Origin: Diploscapter coronatus | Taxonomy: Eukaryota; Nematoda; Chromadorea; Rhabditida; Rhabditidae | Length of the DNA: 64,000 nt | Reading direction: 5' to 3' | Assembly (NCBI GenBank): GCA_964036155.1 | Contig: OZ038422.1 | Span: 39,269,201 to 39,333,200, forward strand | Shown here: piece by piece, positions 24,201 to 36,200 of the stretch | Layout of the letters: each line of letters starts with the position of its first letter | Position numbering within the stretch: the first letter of the stretch is position 1 | Translations under genes and position numbers: made by a program | Notes under the pieces: generated by a model | What the model was told of the DNA's origin: nothing | The model's database searches: none | What the model saw: only the letters and a program-made list of their open reading frames with translations

Positions 24201-27200
24201 CAGTCCCAGGCCTCGATCCGCCCTCGTCACCATCACTGAATTCGGCGACCTCGGCAACTTCGGTGTGTTTGGCAGTTTCGCGTAAACAACCTGAAGATGA
24301 ATTATTATAACGGTATGACTAGTTGTGTAAATTCACCATTATCTGATTGCCCAGTTGCATGATGGACTGTTCTTTCTGGGTGCTCTTGTTGTCAACTGAG
24401 AACTTACTCCTCACAGGGTTGTTGATGCATTTCTCGATTTGCTGAAATTCGAATATTCACTTTTTTGAGCCTTTTCGCAAACTCTTTTAATCATTTACTT
24501 CAACGACTAACAATCATAGTTCTCTTCACATTCGCTGCCAAAACGAAATGCAAAAAGTCACTTTATCAATAATTTCATTATCCCAGATTTTAAAATCTTA
24601 ACAAATTTTTTTCAAGATTTAGTTATATGTGAGATGTGATTGAAAAGAAAAGAATTGACTAACACTCACTCTCACTGTCTAATCTAAATTATTGATAAAT
24701 GCATTTCTTAAACCAACCTTAGTGCTTGTTGGAACAGCTCTTTGCTGATTCTTCTGAAAAGATTTGGCGGGTTGCGCGTGCTGCTCCCGAGAATGGGAAG
24801 AGGGCTGATTTCTAAAATAACTTCTGTTGAAAATTTATGGTTTCATTTTTCGTCGAAAAGAATTAAACTGCTTGGAAATCAATGTTGTGGAAAACGACTT
24901 CTGTCAATCTACTACAGAATTTTGTTAACTCACCGATTGTTCCGAACAGAACTGAGCATTGCAACAGCGATTATCCCTCCGACTCTGAGCAGCCAGTTCC
25001 TTTTGTGTTTCCTCTCCTATAAATAAACAATATATAATCCCCAACTAACTAATCGTGCCAACCGAATGGCGGCTCAGCTTAATAGATTAATTACTTTTCG
25101 ATAAATCACTTTAATTATCAACCTAAAATCTCACTACTAGCGCCCTTTCGTTGTTGCGAATTGGAAACTTGCGCAGTCAGTTCTCAATATGATGATCGTA
25201 CTTTCGCGCATATAATGACAAATTTTGCAGTTTTGAAATGAAATCACGTTATCTTACTAAACCTGAAGTGGGTAATTCTACGCTCAAACATTTAAAATTT
25301 CAAATATTCTCATTAACTGATGCATCTCTAATTTTTGCTCGCTTGCTTTGTTTTATTATAAATTGATCTTAACTCTAATATAAGATCAACCATATAATTA
25401 AAACTTATCTTAAAACTTACTGTTTTTGCCTGCAGCCTCTTTTCTTCTTCCTCCTCCTCAGCCTCTTGCAGCTCCTTCCTCTCCTCCATGGCCTCTTGAA
25501 GCTTCTTCTTCAGGGTCTTCACCTCCTCCTGGAGCTTGATTTTCTCGACTTCGGCCTCCTGGAGCTTGACTTTCTCGGCTTCGGCCTCTTGCAGATCGAC
25601 TTTCTCGGCTTCGGCCTCTTGCAGATCGACTTTCTCGGCTTCGGCTTCCTGGAGCTTGACTTTCTCAGCTTCGGTCTCTTGCAGTTTCTTCTTCTCGGCT
25701 TCGACTTCGGCTTCCTGGAGCTTGACTTTCTCGGCTTCGGCTTCGGCTTCCTGGAGCTTGACTTTCTCGGCTTCGGCTTCGGCTTCCTGGAGCTTGACTT
25801 TCTCGGCTTCGGCTTCCTGGAGCTTGACTTTCTCGGCTTCGGCCTCTTGCAGTTTCTTCTTCTCGGCTTCGGCTTCGGCTTCCTGGAGCTTGACTTTCTC
25901 GGCTTCAGCTTCTTGCAGTTTCTTCTTCTCCTCTTCAGCCTTCTGCAGCTTGATTTTCTCGGCTTCTGCCTCCGCCTCCTGCAGTCTCCTCTTCCTCACC
26001 ATCTCGGTCACCGCTGCTTTACGCGTCCTCACCTCATCCTCGTAGACATACCTCGTTCTGGGTCTCTCCATCATCATCTCCATTCTGCAAATAACAATAG
26101 CGATTCTTTTCATTAATCAAGTCGAATTGTCCGTCAGTGATGGACCGGAGAATCCGGTCGAAAAAGTATCTTACTTTTTCTTCCCTACACATGCTTTCCC
26201 TTCTTTCTCTCTCTTCTCTTTCTCTCAACTCCGGTCAGATCGGAATCGGAGTCTCAGTTGAGAGAAAAGGGAGAAAGAAAGGCGGTGTGTATGAGGGAGA
26301 GAAAGAGTACTCTCTCAGCCGGATACTCCAGTTCACTACTGTTGTCCGTTATATCGAAATGCAACGACGATCAAATTCTCAAATGCAGAATATTCAATCA
26401 ATCAAATCCAGTTTGGAAAGATAAGGCAAGAATCTAGACAGCGATATTGTAAGGGAAAGGTAAAAAGAATAATGAGTCTGTCTCACTCTTTCATAGAACA
26501 AGAAATGAAAACTCCTTGGAACGGGACCGTTTCGAGGCTCGAAATATTCTCGGTACGCTCCACCAGAGAAATAAAAAAGTCGAAGAAGACTTAGATTGTA
26601 AGTGCTTTTGTAAAAAAATGAATGAGAATGGATCAATTGCATCTCTGAAAAGTGATCCTCACAAGATAAAAGTGGGAGAAAAGTGGCAGATTTTTGACAT
26701 CATGATAAAGTATGAGATCAACCCTCTGCCACTGGTTATGGATAGTGGTGAAAATGATAATGAAGAACATATTGATTGGATAAAATAAGTCGAGCGCAAG
26801 TTGCTGAATATGGAAGGAAAAATTAGCATTAAAAATTATAGAAAAAAGTTGAAGAAAATTTCGAATATTTGTAATTGCAAAGAAGGGACACTCCCGATCC
26901 AGAACTGGCAAATCCAGAACTGCCCGATTCAGAACTATTTTTGTGCCCAATCCAGAACCGCCCATTCCAGAACTCCCGATTCAGAACTGCCCAATTCAGA
27001 ACTCCCCAATCCAGAACTGGCAAATCCAGAACTGCCCATTCCAGAACTCGTTCAAAATAGGCTTATAAAGTGATTCTATGAAATGTTCCGATTCAGAACT
27101 CGATAAAATAGGCCTAGATAAGCTAAAATGGAAATGTCCCAATCCAGAACTCGTTTCAAATATGATAAAATACGAATGTCCCATTCCAGAACTCGTTCAG

Positions 27201-30200
27201 AAAAGGCCCGGATATGATGAAATAGGAATGTCCCATTCCAGAACTCGGTTCAAATATGACAAAATACGAATGTCCCAATCCAGAACTCACTCGGAAAAGG
27301 CCTGGATAAGCTAAAATAAGAATGTCCCAATCCAGAACTCGTTCAGAAAAGGCCCGGATATGATGAAATAGGAATGTCCCATTCCAGAACTCACTCAAAT
27401 ATGACAAAATACGAATGTCCCAATCCAGAACTCGGTCCAAATATGACAAAATACGAATGTCCCAATCCAGAACTCATTCGGAAAAGGCTTAGATAAGCTA
27501 AAATAGGAATGTCCCGATTCAGAACTCGATTCAAATATGACAAAATACGAATGTCCCAATCCAGAACTCACTCGGAAAAGGCCCGGATATGATGAAATAG
27601 GAATGTCCCAATCCAGAACTCGGTCCAAATATGATGAAATAGGAATGTCCCATTCCAGAACTCGGTTCAAATATCACTCCAAATTAATTTTTCACTCCAA
27701 AACTCGATCGAAATATCATTTTAGAGTGAAAATATGAAGTGCACCTATTCAGAACTCAGGAAGGAATTTTAGAAACGTTCGCTTTCTATTTGATTTATTT
27801 CTTGACTATAAGGGTATTTCAGTACGTAGATGACGGATCTGAAAGGGGAATGTTCCGATCTATTACTCGAGTTTCTAGTTCATTTTTTGACTAAGATCTA
27901 AATTGAGTACATGTATCACAATTATGAAGTCAAAAAATGCTGACGTGAGTACTAGGGTTAAAATTTTCTTTGAAAAAATGACAAAATAACGCGCAACAGT
28001 AAGATAGTATAAGAAATATCCTAATTTGAATACATTGACTGAAAAGAGCTTTGTTGTTATTCTCTGCAAAAATGACAAAGTTTTGCATTAAATGGATGTT
28101 CAAAGCCAAATCCTGAGCTAGGACTCAACGTCAGCACATTTCGATTTCAGATCCGTCATCTACGCACCGAAATACCCCTATAATGAAGAAATAAGCCAAA
28201 TAGAGGCGAACGTTTCTAAAATTCCTTCCTGAGTTCTGAATAGGTGCACTTCATATTTTCACTCTAAAATGATATTTCGATCGAGTTTTGGAATGAAAAA
28301 TTAATTTGGAGTGATATTTGAACCGAGTTCTGGAATGGGACATTCGTATTTCATCATATCCGGGCCTTTTCTGAGCGAGTTCTGGAATGGGACATTCGTA
28401 TTTTGTCATATTTGAACCGAGTTCTGGATTGGGACATTCGTATTTTGTCATATCCGGGCCTTTTCCGAGTGAGTTCTGGATTGGGACATTCGTATTTTGT
28501 CATATTTGAACCGAGTTCTGGATTGGGACATTCGTATTTTGTCATATCCGGGCCTTTTCTGAACGAGTTCTGGAATGGGACATTCGTATTTTGTCATATT
28601 TGGACCGAGTTCTGGATTGGGACATTCTTATTTTAGCTTATCCAGGCCTTTTCCGAGTGAGTTCTGGATTGGGACATTCGTATTTTGTCATATCCGGGCC
28701 TTTTCTGAACGAGTTCTGGAATGGGACATTCGTATTTTGTCATATTTGGACCGAGTTCTGGATTGGGACATTCTTATTTTAGCTTATCCAGGCCTTTTCC
28801 GAGTGAGTTCTGGATTGGGACATTCGTATTTTGTCATATCCGGGCCTTTTCTGAACGAGTTCTGGAATGGGACATTCGTATTTTATCATATTTGGACCGA
28901 GTTCTGGAATGGGACATTCCTATTTCATCATATCCGGGCCTTTTCTGAACGAGTTCTGGATTGGGACATTCGTATTTTGTCATATTTGAACCGAGTTCTG
29001 GAATGGGACATTCCTATTTCATCATATCCGGGCCTTTTCTGAACGAGTTCTGGAATGGGACATTCGTATTTTATCATATTTGAAACGAGTTCTGGATTAG
29101 GACATTTCCATTTTAGCTTATCTAGGCCTATTTTATCGAGTTCTGAATCGGAACATTTCATAGAATCACTTTATAAGCCTATTTTGAACGAGTTCTGGAA
29201 TGGGCAGTTCTGGATTTGCCAGTTCTGGATTGGGCAGTTCTGAATTGGGAGTTCTGGAATGGGCAGTTCTGGATTTGCCAGTTCTGGATTGGGCAGTTCT
29301 GAATCGGGAGTTCTGGATTGGGAGTTCTGGATTTGCCAGTTCTGAATCGGGAGTGTCCCGCAAAGAATATATGGCAAATCGTTAGAGAAAATCACGAGGA
29401 AAAAATAACATTTCTTCTTTTCTGACAGTAAAAAAGCCATTATTAAAAACTTTCAGAGATGAAATAAGAGATAGGGGAAACCGTTGAGATTCGAAAAATT
29501 TCGAAAATCATGAGAGAAATGTGCAGCTGCGAAAATGTTTGGTGGAAGATGAGTGAGAAAACACAAGTCGCATTTCTTTACAAATGAAAAAGAAAATCAG
29601 CAGAATATCGATTTTAAGATAGATAGTAAAATTCGGGACAAGATGAATAAGCTTGTACATTTCAGGAATCATCAAGTCCTGTACTCCGACTTGTCTATTC
29701 TCTCGATTCATTGCCTTTCACAGACAAATGTTTGGCGAGAAGACTGATCCTACCCTGCGAATATCTGAAGGAAAAAGCGGTTAGTGATATTGATGTGATT
29801 TAACGTTGAATTTGATCACAAATTGAAAGCGAAAGGAATAGGTTTGGAATGTTATAAAACGGCACGAAAAGTTGACAATTTTTGGATTAGGACAAATCCT
29901 CAATGATTTCTTTTCTTAAATATAGGTTGAGGCTTTCATACAAGCAAATTTTCATTTTTCTTGAATTCTGACTGATAAAAATTATGGATTAGCCATTTAC
30001 TTATCAGAACGAATACACCTTCTAACCTTTCCCTACCAAACCTAATCCCTAACTTATCCTAGCCTCTTACGTTGCTGATCAAAACTTGAAAGGATAAACT
30101 TGACCCATCAGAACAGATCAAGTAATAAAATTTCAGATCTGTTTCCTGAAAAACCTGGATGCATTCGATTTGACAGTCCATGCTCTGTGGGAATCGATTT

Positions 30201-33200
30201 CATACGATCCTTCTCTGTCAGGACTCTCGCTCGATTCCCTGTTGAACATCGACACGCACAAGATGAAATTCGAATTTTTCGCCCTGATGATGAGCTCGGA
30301 GAACTATGGAAAAATCATAGGGTAATTTAGACTTTTTCCTCTCCAATAGATATCGCGACATAGAATTAGTGGAAGAAAATTGTTTTATTGTGACATTCTA
30401 TCACTTATCTTTTTTCTTTAGATTTAGATCAGATTTTAATTTTCGATTTTCCAGAAGTGAGCTCCAGAAACTTCTGTTTGACCTGAGATTCTGGGTGAGC
30501 GAAAAGGCGCGAGGTGATTTGGAAAAATCGTTGGATGCGAAGTGCTCTTGGCAGAATAGACTGCAGACCGGATTGGAGGCCATGATAAATGTGAGATTGT
30601 TGCATTTTTAATGAACTTTGAAATTGCGATTTTTTGAAAGAGCTACCGAAACGCGGTCTTAATTTTTTAAAATAATATTTTCTTGAGTTATTTTTTACGG
30701 GTAACTAAACTTGAACTCTTTTGGAAACATGACAACTTGAGTTGTTGTTTTCCCTTTGAAAATGAAACTCTTGCAGTCTGTTCCCCCTTGCGGAACTCCG
30801 GACCCGTCTTCGGTCGAGGTTGATCTTCTTCGACAGGCGAACATGCAGTTGAAAATGGTTCTCAGCCAACTCGAGTGTCTCGGCGAATTCAGGGAGAAAA
30901 GTGCCAGGTTGGTTTGTGAAATTGTAGGTTAATGATGATGCGAATCGAAAGTTTTGGTTATCGAATTTGATTTAAATATTTTCCTGTTTGAAAAAAGAAC
31001 AATTTGAAGGAACTTTCCTTTTCAGATTGACTTCTCAGTGTGATCGCCGCCATCCCGTTATCCAAGGAATGAGAGAGATCAAGCAGAAACTGGAAGAAGA
31101 GTGCAGCGAATTGTCAACCACCTGCAGCATTCCTGAAAATTCGGACCTTGACGTCTACTTGCCCTTTAGAAATCAGGTATGAAAAAGTTTTGCTCTAAAT
31201 TAGCTTTTACTATCCATTTTTACGAATTATTTTCCTTCATTTTCAAGGATACATTTCCATTTATATTAAATGTTTCGGGTTAAAAAAACTAATTTTGACG
31301 GTAATTGTAATTTCAGTATTCTCACCTTCGCGATTCCCTTGAACACATAGCTGACAGCATCAAGAAACTGGCTCCTTCCGTGCTCGATTTGGAAAAGAAG
31401 CCGAATGAATCTGATAAGCAGTACTCGTCGAGAATCAACATGCTCGCAGCCACCCTCCACACCGCTGCTCTCTCGTTTGCCGATTTTCGAAGGGTGAACT
31501 TAAAATTTCGTATACCAAATTCTCATGAAGGACGTTCAACTGTAGTGAGAAGAAATTACGAATTTGTCTTGATTTTGGTGACATCAAACAATTATTCTCC
31601 AATTTTCCGAATGAAAAGGCTTGATTTTCAAAGATAACTATGAAAAAGTCCACCTATGAAATACATTCTAGTTTGGGACGTCTTTTAGAAACATCTTGGA
31701 AAAGATCTCTCCAAGATTTGGGTTTAGAAACTCAATTTCTAGTACTAGTATTTGTTCAAATTGAATTGTAAAAGTTTCAGCAACTTCTAACGAACCATCT
31801 TCCATTCATCGACGTCTATGCCACCTTCCTTCTGGCCCACGTTTGCGTCGACTCCGCCTTCCGTGAGGTTGCTGCCATCATCCAGTCGCGGAAATTCGCC
31901 GAGCAAGTTCAACTGCCCAAGGATCTGAATGTAGGATTTTTTGAAGTTCTCTGATTAAATGTACAGGGCTGAGAGCCAGATTTATCTGTTTTCGTCTCCG
32001 GTCCTTCCCAGATTTTTTGTGTTATGATTCTCTCGTCTCCGTCAAAGAAAAAATGGAATGTTTTTATTTGGATTTGATGCAAGGAATTATGAAATAAGCT
32101 AACATAAAGGAAAATTATTTTCAGCTGAAACTTGCCTCGAATTTCCTGCAATGCAAACAGCTCGAAGACTGGGCGATTGAGTCATCTTCTTCTGTCGTCC
32201 CACTCAAATTCAAGGCCACGTTGATGAGAAAACGGTTGAGAATTTCTGAAGATCAGATGAAGAAGAAACAGCGAGCAGAAGACGTCAAGTGGCTGGCTGA
32301 TGTTTGGCACAAGTGGTATGAACGTTTTGCTTTGAAAATTTTAAAATAAGAAATAGCTTATGATAAGAGCATTGATAAGATATGGGCAGAATTGGCAATG
32401 TTGAATTTTCCTCCTTCTAATGCTTTTTTCTCACATAAGAATATAAAAGGCTAAACTAATAAAAGTATTGAATTTTCGATTTATTCCTTTAAAAGCTGTT
32501 CTGTTTCAGGTACACTTGCAATGTCGCGAAAGAGAAGGAGAAAGAATTCGAATACCGTGAGAAGACTGCTGAAGAAAAGGAAGAGCTGGAAATGGACGAA
32601 TACTTCTCGATGGAAGTTCTGCAGGAAGGAGGACAGCAACAAGTCGTTTCTGACGTCGACCTGGTCATGCTGCTCAATTCGTTGGTCGAGGAAAAGGAAG
32701 AAGAAAGGTTGAATTTTTTCGAAAAAATAATTTAGAGATGAGTTACATAAGTTTATGACATTTCAATTCCGATATTAGAAAAATTCGATTTCGATTTTTT
32801 AATTCCAATTCCGCACGCCCTGATGAATTATTTGATTTTTTTTCGACAAAAATGATAGGAAGATAAGTTAATGCTGAGGAAAAATCATCGGAAACTTGCA
32901 GAGATCCAATTCTTCGAGATGAATTTGATGACGCAGAAGCGAGATTTTGGCTGACGCAGACTTCCCTCAAACACCTGCTCGTTGAAGCTCAAGTCCATAC
33001 AGACAGTCGATTGGTAGATAAGTTGAATGGTAATAATTTTCGTTTTGTTATTTTTGAAAATGAAATGGAATTTTTCAGATTTCGATCTTCGAGTTTTGAA
33101 TTTCATCATTGAAAAGTTGCAAGTCGACGCTCGTGGTCAAAAGGTGTTCAACGTCTACAAAAAGTCGTCGATGCGTCTGCTGAAAGAAGCTCTCGAATTG

Positions 33201-36200
33201 TTGAAACCGTTTACTGAACGAGCAGAACATCTGAGCGAGAAATGGCCTGAGGTTAAAGAGAAAATTTTAATCCTTTTTATGAATGATTTAAAAAAAAAAA
33301 TTACGTGCAAAATAGTTCGTTAATGGAATTTGTTTCTCGTAACCAAATCGACATTTATTTGCATCATGAGAAACTTCCAAAGAAAATTAGATATGGATAT
33401 TTTCAGATGGCGTCGTTGAAGTCCGTGCTTGCATCTGTCAAGGAATTCCATGCCGAGCCTCTGTCCAGTTCCCAAATGCGATTCGCTGTCCTCCTCGAGA
33501 ATACCATTGGTAAGAAGTTTGAAGACTTTGCGACTTTGGGTTTTATCTCGACACTTTTGAATGAAATATGTGCAGACTATTTCGGAAATCGAACGGAAAT
33601 TAGAAGAATACTTTTAAATTCGAAGGATAGTACCGAAACTAGATTTTTCCTATGACATTTTTCGTTTATCACATGTCTAAAACTCTTGATTGTATTTTTC
33701 CGAAAAATCTTACGTTTTTTGTTCAGAACAAGCCGATGAGTGGGAAAAGGTTGCCAGCAGAAAGGAGTCGATGGAATCGACGTTGAATCCTCTGAAGAAA
33801 CTCCTCGTTGAGTGGAAGAAGCTGGAAGTGGACAGCTGGGGAAAACTGCTCGATCGCGTCGAGGCAGAGACCAGGCACAAGGCTCTGCTCGTCGCCTATC
33901 CGCTCTTCTCCAAAATCAATGAAGGTTAGGCTTTTAGATGTATTTATTTTTGAAAGTTCGGATGTTTATTTGTGAGGAAAAAGACCAATCTGGAAAAACA
34001 AGACGGCAAAACAATAAAACGGCAAGACATACGGAATAGCATAGGATAGGATAGGTAGAAGTCTTGTATGTTTTTTCCAATACTAGTTCGTCATCTTGCT
34101 TTTTCCAGGTTGTCAAAAAAGTTAGAATTGAACAAAATATCATGCGTATCATTCTTAGTTTTTGGCTCTTCCTTGAAGAATCAGAAAATTTCCTAAAAGT
34201 TTGGTTTTCAGCCTACAATTCGTCGTTGAAATTGGACGAACAGCTGATTGCCATGTCCACGAACTGGATTCACGATGCCACCATCGTCGATTTTGAAACC
34301 AGGATTCTGACGACGAAATGCCTCGCGGAATGGGCTAACAGACAAGGTTTGATTTTAGAAAAATACAAGAAAAAATATTTCTTCTCAGTTTTTCTCCAAA
34401 GTTTGGACAAATTTTAGAACTCTTCTGATTGATTGATTTTTTCAGGATTTTCCAAAACTGCGCTCCATCTGCACAGTCTGGCAGCGCATTTCTCCCTTTA
34501 CGAGTCGGTTGTCAACAAGGTCTTATTCTAGTTATGTTGAGAAAAACAAATTAACATTTTCCAGAAATTGTCTTCTGTCCGTGATCCTGCTCTTGACAAA
34601 CTCCGTGAGCATCTGAACATTTACAAATTCACCGACCTGAATCTGCACAACCTCAAGGCCCACTCCAAAGCCGCTCATGCCAAGTTCTTCCGACACGTCA
34701 AGAAGCACAGGGTTGGTTATCTTTTCTTTTTCCGAAAAAAATGTTTGAAAAGAGTGTCAATAAAAGTTACTTTAACTTGTCAAGATGCAGATTTTTAGGC
34801 TATTTTTCTTGACTCTTGAAAAAATGATCAATTCTTATGTGATGATGCTGTTTTCTTTTCGAAATTGCTCAAACTTGTATGAAATTTCATTATTTTCTAA
34901 TTTTCAGGAACGCATTTCCCTGTCTGTGCTTCCCGAATTCGACGCTTTGTTGAGTTTGGAGAAATTCGAAAAATCCAAGGATCTTCAAATTTCTGAATTG
35001 CAAACTTCTGTTCCAGAAGAAGGCAGAGTGAAGCGGGCGAAGCAGTTGGTCGAGAAAATCATCGATAAAGGTATTTTCCTGTAAATAAATAATTTTGAAA
35101 GGGAACTTTCAGTGATTTTGATTTGCGAGACAAAATCATTGGACGAGTTGTGCGAATTGGCCTCGGGAACTGATGAATCTGTGAAAGCGGAAGTGAAGTA
35201 CGAGGGAACTGATGAAGAAAAGGTGTGTTTTTCGATTTTTTAAAGGAAGTATTGATCTTTGAAGATTGTCGAAAAGTTTGAATTTTGAAAGGGGAGAATT
35301 TTTAAAAATAGATTTTAAAAATATTCTAATAAAAAATTCGATTTTTTCAGGAAAAGCAGCAGGGCCATGCCAGGAATTCTCGCCAGCGTCAAGTAGCGAT
35401 GTTCATCAAAGAGGCCCAATCCGTCGGACTGAGTGCGAGGAAAGCGCAGAATTTGGACTTCGAAAAAATCGCCAGAATGTCTTTGCTTGAAGTGGCTCTG
35501 CAAAAGGACGGAGAGAAAGTTGAAGAAGTTAGTTTTTCTTTCTTTATTTTTCAAGTATTGTCAAGGTTTGAAAAAAATCATTATTTGTGAAAAATCCCTT
35601 TTTTAACTTCTCGTAAATTTCCAGGAAATCGTCCGAATTTGTGCTGGCGGAAGGAATGCGTGCATGAGGAAATGGCAAAAAGTGAGCGATCAGTTGTCTC
35701 CCTCCACTAGAAAGCACATCTACGGAGTCATTGGTATGGACGTTTGTCGATTTTCAAAAAAAATGCTACTTCTTCAGAGTATGGTCTGCTTCTGTTGATC
35801 AAAGACGAGAAGCGGTTCGTTGAAATGCAGGACAACCAATTGAGGATCAGAGAAGTGACTGACAATTTGCAGAAAATCTGGGGGAATGCTGAGGTTTGTG
35901 AAATTATGTTTCTCCGAAGAAAAGATCAAACCTTCCATAATTTTCATAATTATCCATTTTGCGATCATGGTCATTTTTATTTCTTAAAAAACAATGCAAT
36001 ATTTGAACTCCAGGCCGATTGGATCGTGGATCAGTCGAAAGTTTCTGCCCAGATTCGCCAAATCCACTCGAATGTCGATCAACTTCGTCAGCAAATGAAT
36101 TCGATGCTATTCAGAATCGATCAGTGCGCAGACGACGAGCTGCATGTTCAGAGTAAGTCGATGTGTCGTTTTTCTCGTGATTTCCAAAGTTTTATTCGGA

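Larger units (their letters stand above)
19741..29665. other. MDN1 intron 49, about 9.9 kb, host of nested genes
   Basis: By far the largest midasin intron. It contains two tRNA-Arg genes, a complete minus-strand gene (22732-26083), a foldback element (26145-26330) and a palindromic tandem array (26881-29363). The parts 19741-20600, 21210-22700 and 29364-29665 are AT-rich. Nothing certain was seen there, only hydrophobic minus-strand frames at 22035-22583 that could not be joined into a gene. Confidence 0.75.

Noticed and set aside
25466..26116. Long plus-strand frames rich in Leu/Phe/Gly or Ser/Ala
   Set aside because: They are translations of the minisatellite on the wrong strand. The minus-strand frame continues in phase into the dehydrogenase exons.
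26516..26788. Plus-strand frame of 90 codons in MDN1 intron 49
   Set aside because: No splice connection that keeps the midasin frame, no start context and no family match.
26881..29363. CRISPR-like array
   Set aside because: The units are directly tandem, with no unique spacers between identical repeats, the array is inverted on itself, and the host is a eukaryote.
26801..29440. Many overlapping frames with N-P-E-L-like repeats on both strands
   Set aside because: Open in several frames only because the satellite unit lacks stops. Present symmetrically in the two inverted arms.
29725..29779. Exon 50 of midasin starting at the AG before ACAAATG
   Set aside because: With the phase of exon 49 this start gives an early stop. 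The upstream acceptor at 29665 keeps the frame open.
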